Part shown: one piece after another, positions 1 to 5,946 of the stretch
Position numbering within the stretch: the first letter of the stretch is position 1
Layout of the letters: each line of letters starts with the position of its first letter
DNA from: Chloroflexota bacterium
GTDB lineage: Bacteria; Chloroflexota; Dehalococcoidia; Lucifugimonadales; JADFKI01
Reading direction: 5' to 3'
NCBI GenBank assembly: GCA_022565015.1
Contig: JADFKI010000120.1
Span: 1 to 10,037 of the forward strand
Length of the DNA stretch: 10,037 bases
Notes under the pieces: model-generated
The model's input: the letters and a program-made list of their open reading frames with translations, nothing else
The model's database searches: none
What the model was told of the DNA's origin: nothing
Made by a program: the position numbers and the translations under genes

Positions 1-280
1 TGTTGCATACGACCTCGATTTCGACGTCGCGCTCCGGGCTCTTGCCGAGCATGATGTTGGGGTGGTCGGCCCGCGATATCTCGTGCGAGGCGAGGGGCAA
101 GGGTACGATGTCGAGAGTCAGTCCGAAGGACTCGACGTGCTCCCTGTATTCGGCAAGCAGTCGGGGAGTCCACTGGTCTTCGGGTCCGGGAGGATAGCCG
201 CATATGTGGTGCACGCCGAGCTGCGCGAACACGCGGTAGTCGTCATCGGTCCGCGCCTGAAACTGTGTGCCTACGTACAT
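1..280 (-). CDS. TIM-barrel sugar isomerase / mannonate dehydratase-like protein, N-terminal part
   Basis: Only the first 93 residues lie in the window; the gene runs off the left edge. The protein begins MYVGTQFQ and continues with an LGVHHICGYPPGP stretch (residues 22-34) and an IVPLPLASHEI strand followed by an IMLGKSPERDVEIE segment. This resembles the first barrel strands and the conserved 'G..P.RD..IE' region of the UxuA / xylose isomerase-like TIM-barrel superfamily. Members isomerise, epimerise or dehydrate sugars and sugar acids, usually with a divalent metal; the metal ligands would lie in the missing part. I chose the ATG at 280 because GGAG lies 6 nt before it. An in-frame ATG at 292 would add four residues but has no Shine-Dalgarno. 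The gene is transcribed divergently from the DUF1326 gene. The superfamily is fairly certain; the substrate is unknown. Confidence 0.7.
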   Translation of the reverse strand, partial: MYVGTQFQARTDDDYRVFAQLGVHHICGYPPGPEDQWTPRLLAEYREHVESFGLTLDIVPLPLASHEISRADHPNIMLGKSPERDVEIEVVCN

Positions 281-386
281 CGATTTCTCCATTTCGAGTG
301 ACTGCAGTTTATCACCTCGGAAAGGTGCGGAACATTATTGAATAGGCCGCGTGAGACCTCGATATTGGGTGATTAATATAACGAAG

Positions 387-415
387 TTGACAGTATGTCA
401 TCGAGATAATACAGT
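387..415 (+). promoter_or_regulatory. Promoter of the DUF1326 gene with a palindrome on the -35 box
   Basis: A perfect -35 box TTGACA (387-392) is followed after 17 bp by TACAGT (410-415), which matches the -10 consensus at four of six positions. The predicted start near 422 leaves a leader of about 46 nt before the ATG at 468. The -35 box is embedded in the perfect palindrome TGACA-GTA-TGTCA (388-400), a natural place for a dimeric regulator. A strong ribosome binding site, AGGAGGGG, precedes the gene. The rest of the 281-467 divergent region shows no other clear element. Confidence 0.5.
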
Positions 416-467
416 AGCCGCGAATGCCGCTTCTAAGTGTTTTGCTAGTTGAAATAGGAGGGGAACG

Positions 468-1088
468 ATGGCAACCGAAACGAAGACAAAGTGGGCGATT
501 GAGGCTGACTACTACCAGGCGTGCAACTGCGATTACGGCTGTCCCTGTGAGTTCCAAGCGCCTCCCTCAATGGGCTATTGCGATGGCCTGGGCGCCTGGA
601 ATATAAAGGGCGGAAAGTTTGGAGACGTTTCCCTTAACGGACTCGGTTTTGGTTTCGCATTGAAATCACCTGGTGCGTTGCACGAAGGGAATCTCACGCT
701 TGCCCTCTTTATAGATGAAAAGGCCTCCGAGGAGCAAAGAGATTCAATTCTTCAGATATGCTCCGGTCAACATGGAGGAATGCCTTTTGAAATCATCGCA
801 CAGCTCGTCGGGAATATGTTGGAGCCACAGATTGTATCATTTGCATTTGACGGTGAAGGCAGGAACAGCTCCGTAAAATTGGGTGACAAGCTTTCGATGG
901 CTTTCGCGCCCATCAAGAACCCGGTAACCGGAGAGCCGGAGGCGGTTCGCATCGAGCACGAGACTGGTTTCATCTTTCAGGGCGCCGACGTCGTCTCCGC
1001 TGAGGTGTGCGAAGTCTCTATCGATGGATTGAATTTCTCTTGGCCGGGCAAGAACGGCTTTGTAACTCAAGTCTCCTACGCCAACTAG
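468..1088 (+). CDS. DUF1326 domain-containing protein
   Basis: A 206-residue soluble protein of the DUF1326 family, whose biochemical role is unknown. The hallmark is the N-terminal cysteine cluster CNCDYGCPC (residues 19-27), spaced C-x-C-x3-C-x-C, which suggests metal or thiol chemistry. It is followed by the family's YCDGLGAWNIKGGKFGDVSLNGL stretch (57-60 onwards) and a C-terminal beta-rich region. The length is typical and no signal peptide or membrane segment is seen. The start is set by AGGAGGGG a few bases upstream of the ATG. DUF1326 genes often sit next to DUF2182 membrane protein genes, as here, so the two probably act together, perhaps in handling a metal (inference). Codon use is visibly less GC-rich than in lepA downstream, consistent with an accessory or transferred gene. 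Confidence 0.85.
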   Translation: MATETKTKWAIEADYYQACNCDYGCPCEFQAPPSMGYCDGLGAWNIKGGKFGDVSLNGLGFGFALKSPGALHEGNLTLALFIDEKASEEQRDSILQICSGQHGGMPFEIIAQLVGNMLEPQIVSFAFDGEGRNSSVKLGDKLSMAFAPIKNPVTGEPEAVRIEHETGFIFQGADVVSAEVCEVSIDGLNFSWPGKNGFVTQVSYAN

Positions 1089-1434
1089 CTCGCCATCAGT
1101 TGGACGCAGGGCTGTTAAAAGGTTTCAAAGTTGGTCATCGGTCCTAATAGGGCAACTCAAGGCTGACAACTGGAGCGTCCAAGGCATGTATTTCGAAGGC
1201 TGTGACTGAGAGCCAGAATAGCTCAACATGTAATAAAAGCCAGCCGTCGGAGCAGGATCGCTAACGGTATGACAAGGTGTCGGATAGTTTCGGCGATGCA
1301 GTTCGACGGAGATGCTGCACAGGCAGCCCGAAGTGAGTCTTAGTGCCTTGACCAAGAAATGCCTCACCAGTTCAAAAATAAGTCGGGCGCCACTTCTTCC
1401 CCTTCTTGGAGCGCAGGTTGTTGTCATTAGGTAA
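1089..1434 (+). other. 346-bp gap between DUF1326 and DUF2182 genes, no recognised gene
   Basis: I see no convincing gene, RNA or terminator here. A minus-strand open frame (1125-1523) runs through it and into the DUF2182 gene, but its translation is Cys/Ser/Arg-rich, without domain-like features, and has no good ribosome binding site. Base composition is near even, unlike the GC-rich genes to the right. The gap may be the residue of a decayed gene or element separating a pair that is usually closely spaced. No clear promoter is visible immediately before 1435. Confidence 0.5.
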
Positions 1435-2259
1435 GTGACAATTGGAAAATGTGAAATGGTAAGTAGCCCCTCCCCAATCGAAGCCGCCCTTAGCAAGGAC
1501 CGACGCACTGTTTTCCTGGGCATTATCGTGGTTGCCGTCCTCGCCTGGGCTTACATTCTGTATCTCGCCTGGCAGATGCAGGGCATGGATATGGGCGCCA
1601 TGGGCAACGGCATCGCCATGGCGCAGGTGCGGCCTTGGACCGGCGTCGATTTTGGTCTGATGTTCCTCATGTGGGCCGTGATGATGACGGCCATGATGGT
1701 GCCTACCGCCTCTCCCATGATTCTGTTGTTCGCCAGTGTCAACAGGAATCGCAGGGAGCAGGACAAGCCCTACGTCTCTACCGGCATCTTCTTGGTCGGG
1801 TACGTTATCGTCTGGAGTGGCTTCGCGGTGCTGGCGACCACCGCGCAGTGGGGACTAGGCTCGTTGGCCCTGCTTTCGCCAACGATGGCCAGCTCCAGCG
1901 CCTTCCTTGGCGGCGGGCTGCTCATTGCGGCCGGAGCATTTCAGTGGAGCCCCGTCAAATACGCATGCCTCAGCAAGTGCCGCACTCCACTGGGTTTCAT
2001 GATGACCGAGTGGCGGGATGGAAAAGATGGCGCTATGGTCATGGGGCTTCGCCACGGAGTCTACTGTTTGGGCTGTTGCTGGGTGCTGATGAGCCTGCTG
2101 TTCGTGCTCGGCGTCATGAACCTGTTGTGGATTGCGGCGCTGGCGGCCTTTGTGCTCATCGAGAAGGTGTCTTCCAGGGGCCATACGGTGAGCCGCGTAA
2201 CCGGCGTCGGACTAATCGGCTGGGGGCTCTACCTCATTGTTGCCGGAGCGGTAGTTTAG
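1435..2259 (+). CDS. DUF2182 family metal-binding-like membrane protein
   Basis: A 274-residue integral membrane protein of the DUF2182 family (often annotated 'predicted metal-binding membrane protein'). Helices are visible at about 26-46, 72-100, 116-138, 153-171, 211-240 and 254-273. Between helices 1 and 2 lies a Met-rich loop, MQGMDMGAMGNGIAM (48-62), followed by the family motif MWAVMMTAMMVPTASPM (79-95). Further Cys/His positions are CLSKC (178-182) and GLRHGVYCLGCCW (204-216). The Met, Cys and His residues fit soft-metal binding, but no function is proven for the family. The GTG at 1435 gives the longest frame with a weak AGG upstream; the ATG at 1456 (21 nt later) with TTGGAAAAT before it is an equally plausible start. 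The partner gene is DUF1326 upstream on the same strand. Confidence 0.85.
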   Translation: MTIGKCEMVSSPSPIEAALSKDRRTVFLGIIVVAVLAWAYILYLAWQMQGMDMGAMGNGIAMAQVRPWTGVDFGLMFLMWAVMMTAMMVPTASPMILLFASVNRNRREQDKPYVSTGIFLVGYVIVWSGFAVLATTAQWGLGSLALLSPTMASSSAFLGGGLLIAAGAFQWSPVKYACLSKCRTPLGFMMTEWRDGKDGAMVMGLRHGVYCLGCCWVLMSLLFVLGVMNLLWIAALAAFVLIEKVSSRGHTVSRVTGVGLIGWGLYLIVAGAVV

Positions 2260-2312
2260 CTGCTCTCGCAAGTTCCCGCATTCGGAAATGGTTTTCGCGA
2301 CGCCCCAGGGAT

Positions 2313-2483
2313 TAGTGCCTATCCGAAAACAGCCACGAATGGTTCGACAAGCTCACCACGAACGGGCAATCTTCCGTTCGTCCTGTCCGACTCCTAGGAA
2401 TGTATATCGCCGGACTCCGCCGCTGCGGAGAGCACTGTCGAAGGACCGTAAGACGTCCAAATGAGGTTTTCGGATAGGCATTA
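2313..2483. mobile_element. MITE-like element with 16-bp terminal inverted repeats and TA ends
   Basis: The left end TGCCTATCCGAAAAC (2316-2330) and right end GTTTTCGGATAGGCA (2466-2480) are perfect 15-bp inverted repeats. One more base on each side (2315 and 2481) is mismatched, and TA lies just outside on both sides (2313-2314 and 2482-2483). The enclosed 167 bp encode nothing. TA duplication and short terminal repeats are known for IS630/Tc1-mariner elements, so this is probably a non-autonomous derivative of that group (inference). It sits between the DUF2182 gene and the small gene at 2536. The interior holds a REP-like palindrome, described separately. Confidence 0.65.
2341..2442. repeat. 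REP-like nested palindrome inside the MITE, apparently interrupted
   Basis: ACGAACGG (2358-2365) pairs with CCGTTCGT (2374-2381), and TTCGACA (2343-2349) pairs with TGTCGAA (2436-2442). Repeats containing TTCGACA-AGCTCA...GAACGG are widespread intergenic palindromes in many bacterial genomes. In the usual form the right arm continues directly from GTCCTG to the TGTCGAA part. Here about 50 bp (2386-2435) lie between them, including a separate hairpin CTCCGC-CGCT-GCGGAG (2415-2430). This suggests a second small insertion within the repeat. Confidence 0.45.
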
Positions 2484-2535
2484 AGTCCAGACGGGTATCC
2501 GGCGTAAGAACAATTCAATGGGAGGGACAGATTCA

Positions 2536-2820
2536 GTGAATGAAACAAAGAAATCTTTCAGCTACCACTGGGGAAGCGGCATCGTGGCCGAGGAGGCGCA
2601 GATCGAGACCCCTCATCATATGCCGACGATACAGCTCTTGGAATTCACGGAGGGCCCCGCCGCGGGCGAGAAGAGCATCCGGTTCTGTCAGTACAACCTT
2701 AAGGGAAGATTCATGCGCTCCCCTCTGTTGATCTCCGCCGATGATCTGGGGGAGATGCGGAAGGCCCTGGACGAGAGCCCGAAGCTCAAAGAGCTGTTAA
2801 GGCTTCTGGTCGCGCCATAA
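2536..2820 (+). CDS. Small uncharacterised protein, 94 residues
   Basis: I do not recognise this family. The start is placed at the GTG at 2536 because a strong Shine-Dalgarno, GGGAGGGA (2520-2527), lies 8 nt before it. The in-frame ATG at 2518 overlaps that site and would lack one of its own. The product starts VNETKKSFSYHWGSG and has no signal peptide, cysteine cluster or membrane segment. It has a beta-like middle (IQLLEF, SIRFCQYNLKGRF) and a C-terminal helix rich in Leu and charged residues (DLGEMRKALDESPKLKELLRLL). It contains one cysteine. It lies about 50 bp after the MITE and about 95 bp before the membrane protein gene, which seems to have its own promoter. The coding call rests on codon pattern and the ribosome binding site. 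Confidence 0.65.
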   Translation: MNETKKSFSYHWGSGIVAEEAQIETPHHMPTIQLLEFTEGPAAGEKSIRFCQYNLKGRFMRSPLLISADDLGEMRKALDESPKLKELLRLLVAP

Positions 2821-2834
2821 TTGTCTCGGGTCAA

Positions 2835-2881
2835 GTAGACGTTCTCTGCTGTCTTGCGGCCGTCGTCTACCGTTATACTAT
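2835..2881 (+). promoter_or_regulatory. Hairpin followed by a probable promoter of the membrane protein gene
   Basis: GTAGACG (2835-2841) and CGTCTAC (2864-2870) form a 7-bp inverted repeat with a 22-nt loop, without a T-run. Directly after it, TTATACTAT supplies -10-like hexamers TATACT (2874-2879) or TACTAT (2876-2881). TTGCGG (2854-2859) is a weak -35 box 16 bp before the latter. A start near 2888 would precede GAGG (2901-2904) and the TTG start at 2916. Confidence 0.3.
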
Positions 2882-2915
2882 CTGGTAAGTACGGAAAGAA
2901 GAGGTATGTTATATT

Positions 2916-3350
2916 TTGCTGGAATTTTTCGCCATCGCCCTACGCGGTGGGCTCGGGTTCATATTCGGACTGGTCCTTGGCATTGGGGGCCTAATATTTG
3001 CGCTGGCGGTGATACCGGGACTGGTGCCGCCCATCTGGACGCTGGTCGTCCTGGCGGGCGCGGGGTCCGGCGTCGCGGCGTTCTTATCCTGGTTCAAGCC
3101 CGAGGCCAACTGGAAGGTCAAGACGATCGGCTTTCTGCTTGCCCTGGCAGGGGGCGTCGCGGGCGCCGGACTGGGATTCGTGTATGGCCAATTCTTCTAC
3201 CCAGAGGGCGTACGAAACGTACGGTTCGTGGCCTATGGCGACCTTCGGTCGCCGGCCGTCTTTACGTACATCGTAGGCGCGACGGCGCTGAGCTCGCTCC
3301 TGGGCGGCCTATACTACGCCTTCCGCCTGTTTCGCTACAACGAGGTTTGA
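2916..3350 (+). CDS. Small membrane protein with four predicted helices
   Basis: A 144-residue hydrophobic protein of unknown family. Likely membrane helices are at about 7-32 (Gly-rich), 36-58, 69-92 and 115-137, with a short polar loop, YPEGVRNVRFVAYGDLRSP, between the last two and a basic C-terminal end RLFRYNEV. The start is an uncommon TTG at 2916: no ATG or GTG exists in this frame after the stop at 2886, and GAGG lies 11 nt upstream. A nearby ATG at 2906 is in another frame whose translation is Arg-rich and implausible. The gene converges on the toxin gene, with 17 bp between their stop codons. Its last 48 nt reappear as two decayed copies at 4126-4173 and 5980-6027, so its 3' end has been duplicated with the modules that follow it. 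Confidence 0.75.
   Translation: MLEFFAIALRGGLGFIFGLVLGIGGLIFALAVIPGLVPPIWTLVVLAGAGSGVAAFLSWFKPEANWKVKTIGFLLALAGGVAGAGLGFVYGQFFYPEGVRNVRFVAYGDLRSPAVFTYIVGATALSSLLGGLYYAFRLFRYNEV
3303..3350 (+). repeat. Gene-tail repeat, copy 1 (intact 3' end of the membrane protein gene)
   Basis: These 16 codons encode GGLYYAFRLFRYNEV and a TGA stop. Hand alignment gives 40 of 48 identical bases with copy 2 and 35 of 48 with copy 3, with no gaps. This is the only copy inside a full gene. The bases upstream of it do not match the block shared by copies 2 and 3. Confidence 0.8.
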
Positions 3351-3367
3351 ATGGAGCGAGTGGCTAT

Positions 3368-3715
3368 CTAGTGTTCGAGTCCCAGGCTCCTGTGCAATGC
3401 CGTGTCGACCTCTGTCATTTTATCGTTCGGAAGACCGCCCGCCAGGCCACCTAATCGTTCTTGGTCGACGGTCAGGACCTGCTCGCACAATACGGTGCCA
3501 CCGATTCTAAGGCCGCTCTCCTCAGAGGAAAAGGGGACGTGAAATGGGTAGCGTCGTGGGCGCGGTTGCGAAGTGATTGCCGCTATGATGGTTGTCGGGC
3601 TAAACTGGTTTCCGATATCGTTCTGAATAATGAGAACGGGACGGCGCCCAGACTCTTCCGAGCCCCTTCCAACACTCATGTCCAACCAATAAATGTCTCC
3701 TCGTCTAGCCATCAT
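3368..3715 (-). CDS. mazF: MazF/PemK family endoribonuclease toxin
   Basis: A 115-residue toxin of the MazF/PemK family, a sequence-specific mRNA interferase that stops translation when its antitoxin is lost. Family motifs are RGDIYWLD (5-12), GRRPVLIIQND (23-33), IIAAITSQ (43-50), and GLRIGGTVLCEQVLTVD (68-84). Arg24/25 and Thr48 occupy the positions of the catalytic Arg and Thr known in MazF, so the enzyme looks active. Length is normal. The gene starts with two ATGs (3715 and 3712) and overlaps the end of the antitoxin gene by 11 bp, typical of translational coupling; GGAAGAG a few bases upstream is its weak ribosome binding site. It is transcribed from the antitoxin promoter and converges on the membrane protein gene. 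The cleavage sequence cannot be predicted. Confidence 0.93.
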   Translation of the reverse strand: MMARRGDIYWLDMSVGRGSEESGRRPVLIIQNDIGNQFSPTTIIAAITSQPRPRRYPFHVPFSSEESGLRIGGTVLCEQVLTVDQERLGGLAGGLPNDKMTEVDTALHRSLGLEH

Positions 3716-3977
3716 TGGGCTCTTCCCACGTGGTTGTCTTCATGATGACGTCGCTCGCCAAAGGAAACGCCTCTTGGGCCAGACGACGGTTCTCCTGGGC
3801 CGATTCCCGGTAGCCTTCCGCCATCAAAGCGCGAAGCTGGTCCTTCATTTCCTTTTCGATGAGGTCGGCGATAACTCGGCTGCGGCTTACTTTGCGCTCC
3901 CTGGCAAGACGGTCGGCAACTTCCAGCAACTCCTGAGATAAGCTGATCGTCACCTTTGCGACGGTATGTTCACTCAT
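3705..3977 (-). CDS. mazE: Ribbon-helix-helix antitoxin of the MazF toxin
   Basis: A 90-residue antitoxin. The N-terminal part, VAKVTISLSQELLEVADRLARERKVSRSRVIADLIEKEM (about 6-44), is a classic ribbon-helix-helix (CopG/MetJ-type) DNA-binding fold: one beta strand and two helices that dimerise and insert the strand pair in the DNA major groove. The C-terminal half is charged and probably disordered until it wraps the toxin, as in other MazEF pairs. A GGAGG 9 nt before the ATG at 3977 sets the start. It is the first gene of a two-gene operon with the toxin. Autoregulation is likely through the palindrome covering its promoter at 4003-4029. In strict terms it is a MazE-like antitoxin with a ribbon-helix-helix domain, not the AbrB-type domain of E. 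coli MazE. Confidence 0.88.
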   Translation of the reverse strand: MSEHTVAKVTISLSQELLEVADRLARERKVSRSRVIADLIEKEMKDQLRALMAEGYRESAQENRRLAQEAFPLASDVIMKTTTWEEPNDG

Positions 3978-4000
3978 TTCTCTATGCCTCCGTAATTCTT

Positions 4001-4029
4001 AGCATACCATAATTAAGACTACTGGTATG
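4001..4029 (-). promoter_or_regulatory. Toxin-antitoxin promoter with overlapping operator palindrome
   Basis: Read on the minus strand, CATACCA (4029-4023) and TGGTATG (4009-4003) form a perfect 7-bp inverted repeat with a 13-bp spacer. The second arm forms an extended -10 element, TGGTATGCT (TGn plus TATGCT, the hexamer at 4001-4006), about 24 nt before the ATG. No good -35 box is present, as expected for an extended -10 promoter. A further related half-site, CGGTATG, lies at 3962-3968 within the start of the antitoxin gene. A ribbon-helix-helix antitoxin bound here would block RNA polymerase. Confidence 0.5.
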
Positions 4030-4098
4030 AAGAATCGATATACAGGCGTAAATGTCAGAACCGATAAGCTGAAAGATTGTTGGTGCAGGCCATTGCGC

Positions 4099-4173
4099 AG
4101 AAGGTTAGAGAATTGAGAGACCACCGGCGGCGCGTACTACGCCTTCCGGCTGCTGCGCTACAACGAGGTTTAG
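4099..4173 (+). repeat. Gene-tail repeat, copy 2 (decayed), left flank of the protease module
   Basis: Positions 4126-4173 encode GGAYYAFRLLRYNEV plus TAG, clearly the end of a paralogue of the membrane protein gene, but the frame is closed by TGA at 4114-4116. Upstream, AGAAGGTTAGAGAATTGA (4099-4116) matches AGAGGGTTGGAGAGTTGA at copy 3 in 15 of 18 positions, all three differences being A to G. The unit lies between the toxin-antitoxin promoter and the protease stop codon. It has no start codon and is not a gene. Confidence 0.75.
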
Positions 4174-4231
4174 GGGGGCCGACTGCCGCGGGGTCAGTTG
4201 GCGAGGTCTGGGAACCAGATAATCAGAGTAG

Positions 4232-5764
4232 TTAGTTTAGCCGGAACGACAAGACGAGCTCTCGTAACTGGTCTCCCCGAGTTTCCCATGCCTCTTGCGA
4301 AGCCAACAGTTGGACCATGAAGTTATCTCTTTTGGAGACGACGTTAAACATCAGCATGTGGAGAAAAACGTCTGCTCTTGGTTGAATGGTTGCTTTTAGA
4401 AGTATGCCCCTGGTGTCTTCCCGAATGGTCTCTTCGGACTCAATATCGTAGTTGAGATACTCCTGCCTTGTTACGAGCCGTCTACGATTTTCATGCCAAT
4501 CCTTGACGCTGCTAAAGACCTGAGCTTGCTTGACGAACCTCAGGACGATTAGCTGCATGAATGGCTCCGCATTAGACGAAATGAAGTCCACTGACTCTAT
4601 AGTGTAGAAGCCACCCTTGGGATCTATTTCCAAATCACCAACGAACCATGCTTCCGGGTAATTTATGGTCCATTTACCGTTTAAAGGCTCGTAAGTTGCA
4701 AGTTCAGAAAGATCCACAGCCTTTGGTTTCGTCGATAGGGTACTGGCGCCCTTCTTCAGGTCTTCGACTATCGATCTAACGAAGTCGATCGATATCGCAA
4801 GACTCGTCTCGTCGTCTCCCGATTCAACCAGGGTATTGACACCGATAACTCCCTCATCGTTAAGGAACAATGGCCCTCCAGTGTGGCCGGGGTCGATAGC
4901 GACGTCGAGCTCCAGGTAGTCGACACCGTCAATTGTCGTCTTAGATATGACGCTCGCCCCGATCACAGTCAACCCAATGACAGATGAATCCGTGGTGCCG
5001 TAGCCATATGAACCGACCTCATCTCTGAGAGATGCATCCGCCAGCCCCGGCCTTGCGAATTCCGACCAGTAAAATTTTTGGGCGCGAGATACCTTCAGCA
5101 CGGCGAGATCGGCCGGTTCGTGCACTCCAACCACAGTGGCAACTAGGGTTGTTGAATCCCCGATAATGACATCGACTTGTTCATAGCCTTCTACAAGGTG
5201 GGCGTTGGTAAGGATCCAACCATCCGGATCAAAAAAGAAACCACTTCCGAATGAATCCGAAGTTTTAATTCGCAGTATTGGTCCTCCCGAGAACTCATCG
5301 TCTGATGTGCCGGCGGTTGGTTGGGGAGTTTGGGTCGGTGTGTCTGTCGGAGCCGGCGTCGGAGTCCGAACAGGTGTGTTCGTTGGTACAGGCGTTAGCG
5401 TCGAGGTCGGTAATGGCGTATTTGTCGGCGTACTGGTCGGCGCGGGAGAAGGCGTCTGAGTAGGATTCGGAGTGGGGGACTGTGTCGGCTCGGATGTTGC
5501 AGTCGCAGGCATTTCTGTTGAGGTCGCCGTGGGCTGCGTCGTTGACGTTGCGGGGAGACTCGTATGGGTGGGCGCCGGCAAAGATGTCGATGAGGGTAGC
5601 GGCGTTGACGATGCGGTGGGCTCGGTTATCGCGGCGCCTTCGCTCGCCACGGATTGTTGAGTCACCTGCGAAGGCTCTCGCGGTGGCTGCGTCGTGCCAA
5701 CGCAGGCCGCCAGGACAAGCGCCACGCCCAGTGCAGTTACACAGATTACGGACTTCATCTTCAT
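4232..5764 (-). CDS. Trypsin-like (S1C/DegP-type) serine protease-like lipoprotein with Thr at the nucleophile position
   Basis: A 510-residue exported lipoprotein. Residues 1-20 are a signal peptide ending in the lipobox LAAC, with Cys21 the likely lipidated residue. Residues about 46-152 form a Pro/Thr/Ser-rich linker. A trypsin-like domain follows (about 160-338) with GSGFFFDPDGWILTNAHLV (183-191 around His189), ADLAVLKV (Asp219) and DPGHTGGPLF (291-300). Where this fold needs GxSGGP, Thr295 (codon ACT, 4880-4882) replaces Ser, so normal proteolysis is doubtful. No PDZ domain follows. The C-terminal 150 residues hold a separate alpha/beta domain starting near LNGKWTINYPEAWF, of a kind seen after such linkers and proteases but not identified further. 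AGAAGG suits the second ATG (5758, 8 nt) better than the first (5764, 2 nt). No clear promoter was found. The gene lies between two gene-tail repeats. Confidence 0.85.
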   Translation of the reverse strand: MKMKSVICVTALGVALVLAACVGTTQPPREPSQVTQQSVASEGAAITEPTASSTPLPSSTSLPAPTHTSLPATSTTQPTATSTEMPATATSEPTQSPTPNPTQTPSPAPTSTPTNTPLPTSTLTPVPTNTPVRTPTPAPTDTPTQTPQPTAGTSDDEFSGGPILRIKTSDSFGSGFFFDPDGWILTNAHLVEGYEQVDVIIGDSTTLVATVVGVHEPADLAVLKVSRAQKFYWSEFARPGLADASLRDEVGSYGYGTTDSSVIGLTVIGASVISKTTIDGVDYLELDVAIDPGHTGGPLFLNDEGVIGVNTLVESGDDETSLAISIDFVRSIVEDLKKGASTLSTKPKAVDLSELATYEPLNGKWTINYPEAWFVGDLEIDPKGGFYTIESVDFISSNAEPFMQLIVLRFVKQAQVFSSVKDWHENRRRLVTRQEYLNYDIESEETIREDTRGILLKATIQPRADVFLHMLMFNVVSKRDNFMVQLLASQEAWETRGDQLRELVLSFRLN

Positions 5765-5946
5765 TGCCTTCTCTGGAGTTCGTTGGCCCGCGATAATGTC
5801 AATTGCCCGTGTGGAACATTCGCAGATTTGTTTTTTAGAGGGGTCAACAGCGAAAGTTAGGGCAAAAGCTTAGCGTTTCCCTATATATTTGTCAAACTCT
5901 TGTATTGACGGGCCGTATCTATGCAAAATATCCGATTTTACAAGAT

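Noticed and set aside
1125..1523. 132-residue minus-strand open frame in the DUF1326-DUF2182 gap
   Set aside because: No ribosome binding site, no recognisable domain, and it runs antisense into the DUF2182 gene start.
1635..2315. 226-residue plus-strand open frame inside the DUF2182 gene
   Set aside because: Arg/His-rich shadow frame of a membrane protein gene in GC-rich DNA.
2341..2442. CRISPR-like repeat array
   Set aside because: Only single inverted pairs are present; no regularly spaced direct repeats occur and no cas genes are seen anywhere in the window.
2906..3454. 182-residue plus-strand open frame starting with ATG over the membrane protein gene
   Set aside because: Its translation is Arg- and Gly-rich without hydrophobic pattern, ATG is one base from GAGG, and the overlapping frame at 2916 gives a clean four-helix membrane protein.
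4027..4116. 29-residue frame (MKNRYTG...RRLEN) between the toxin-antitoxin promoter and gene-tail copy 2
   Set aside because: No ribosome binding site and it starts within the operator. Its end falls in the repeated block, where copy 3 has the same stop, so it may be a remnant, but no gene can be supported.
5205..5660. Val/Gly-rich plus-strand open frames over the protease linker
   Set aside because: They are antisense readings of the Pro/Thr-rich linker; simple repetitive codons keep all frames open.
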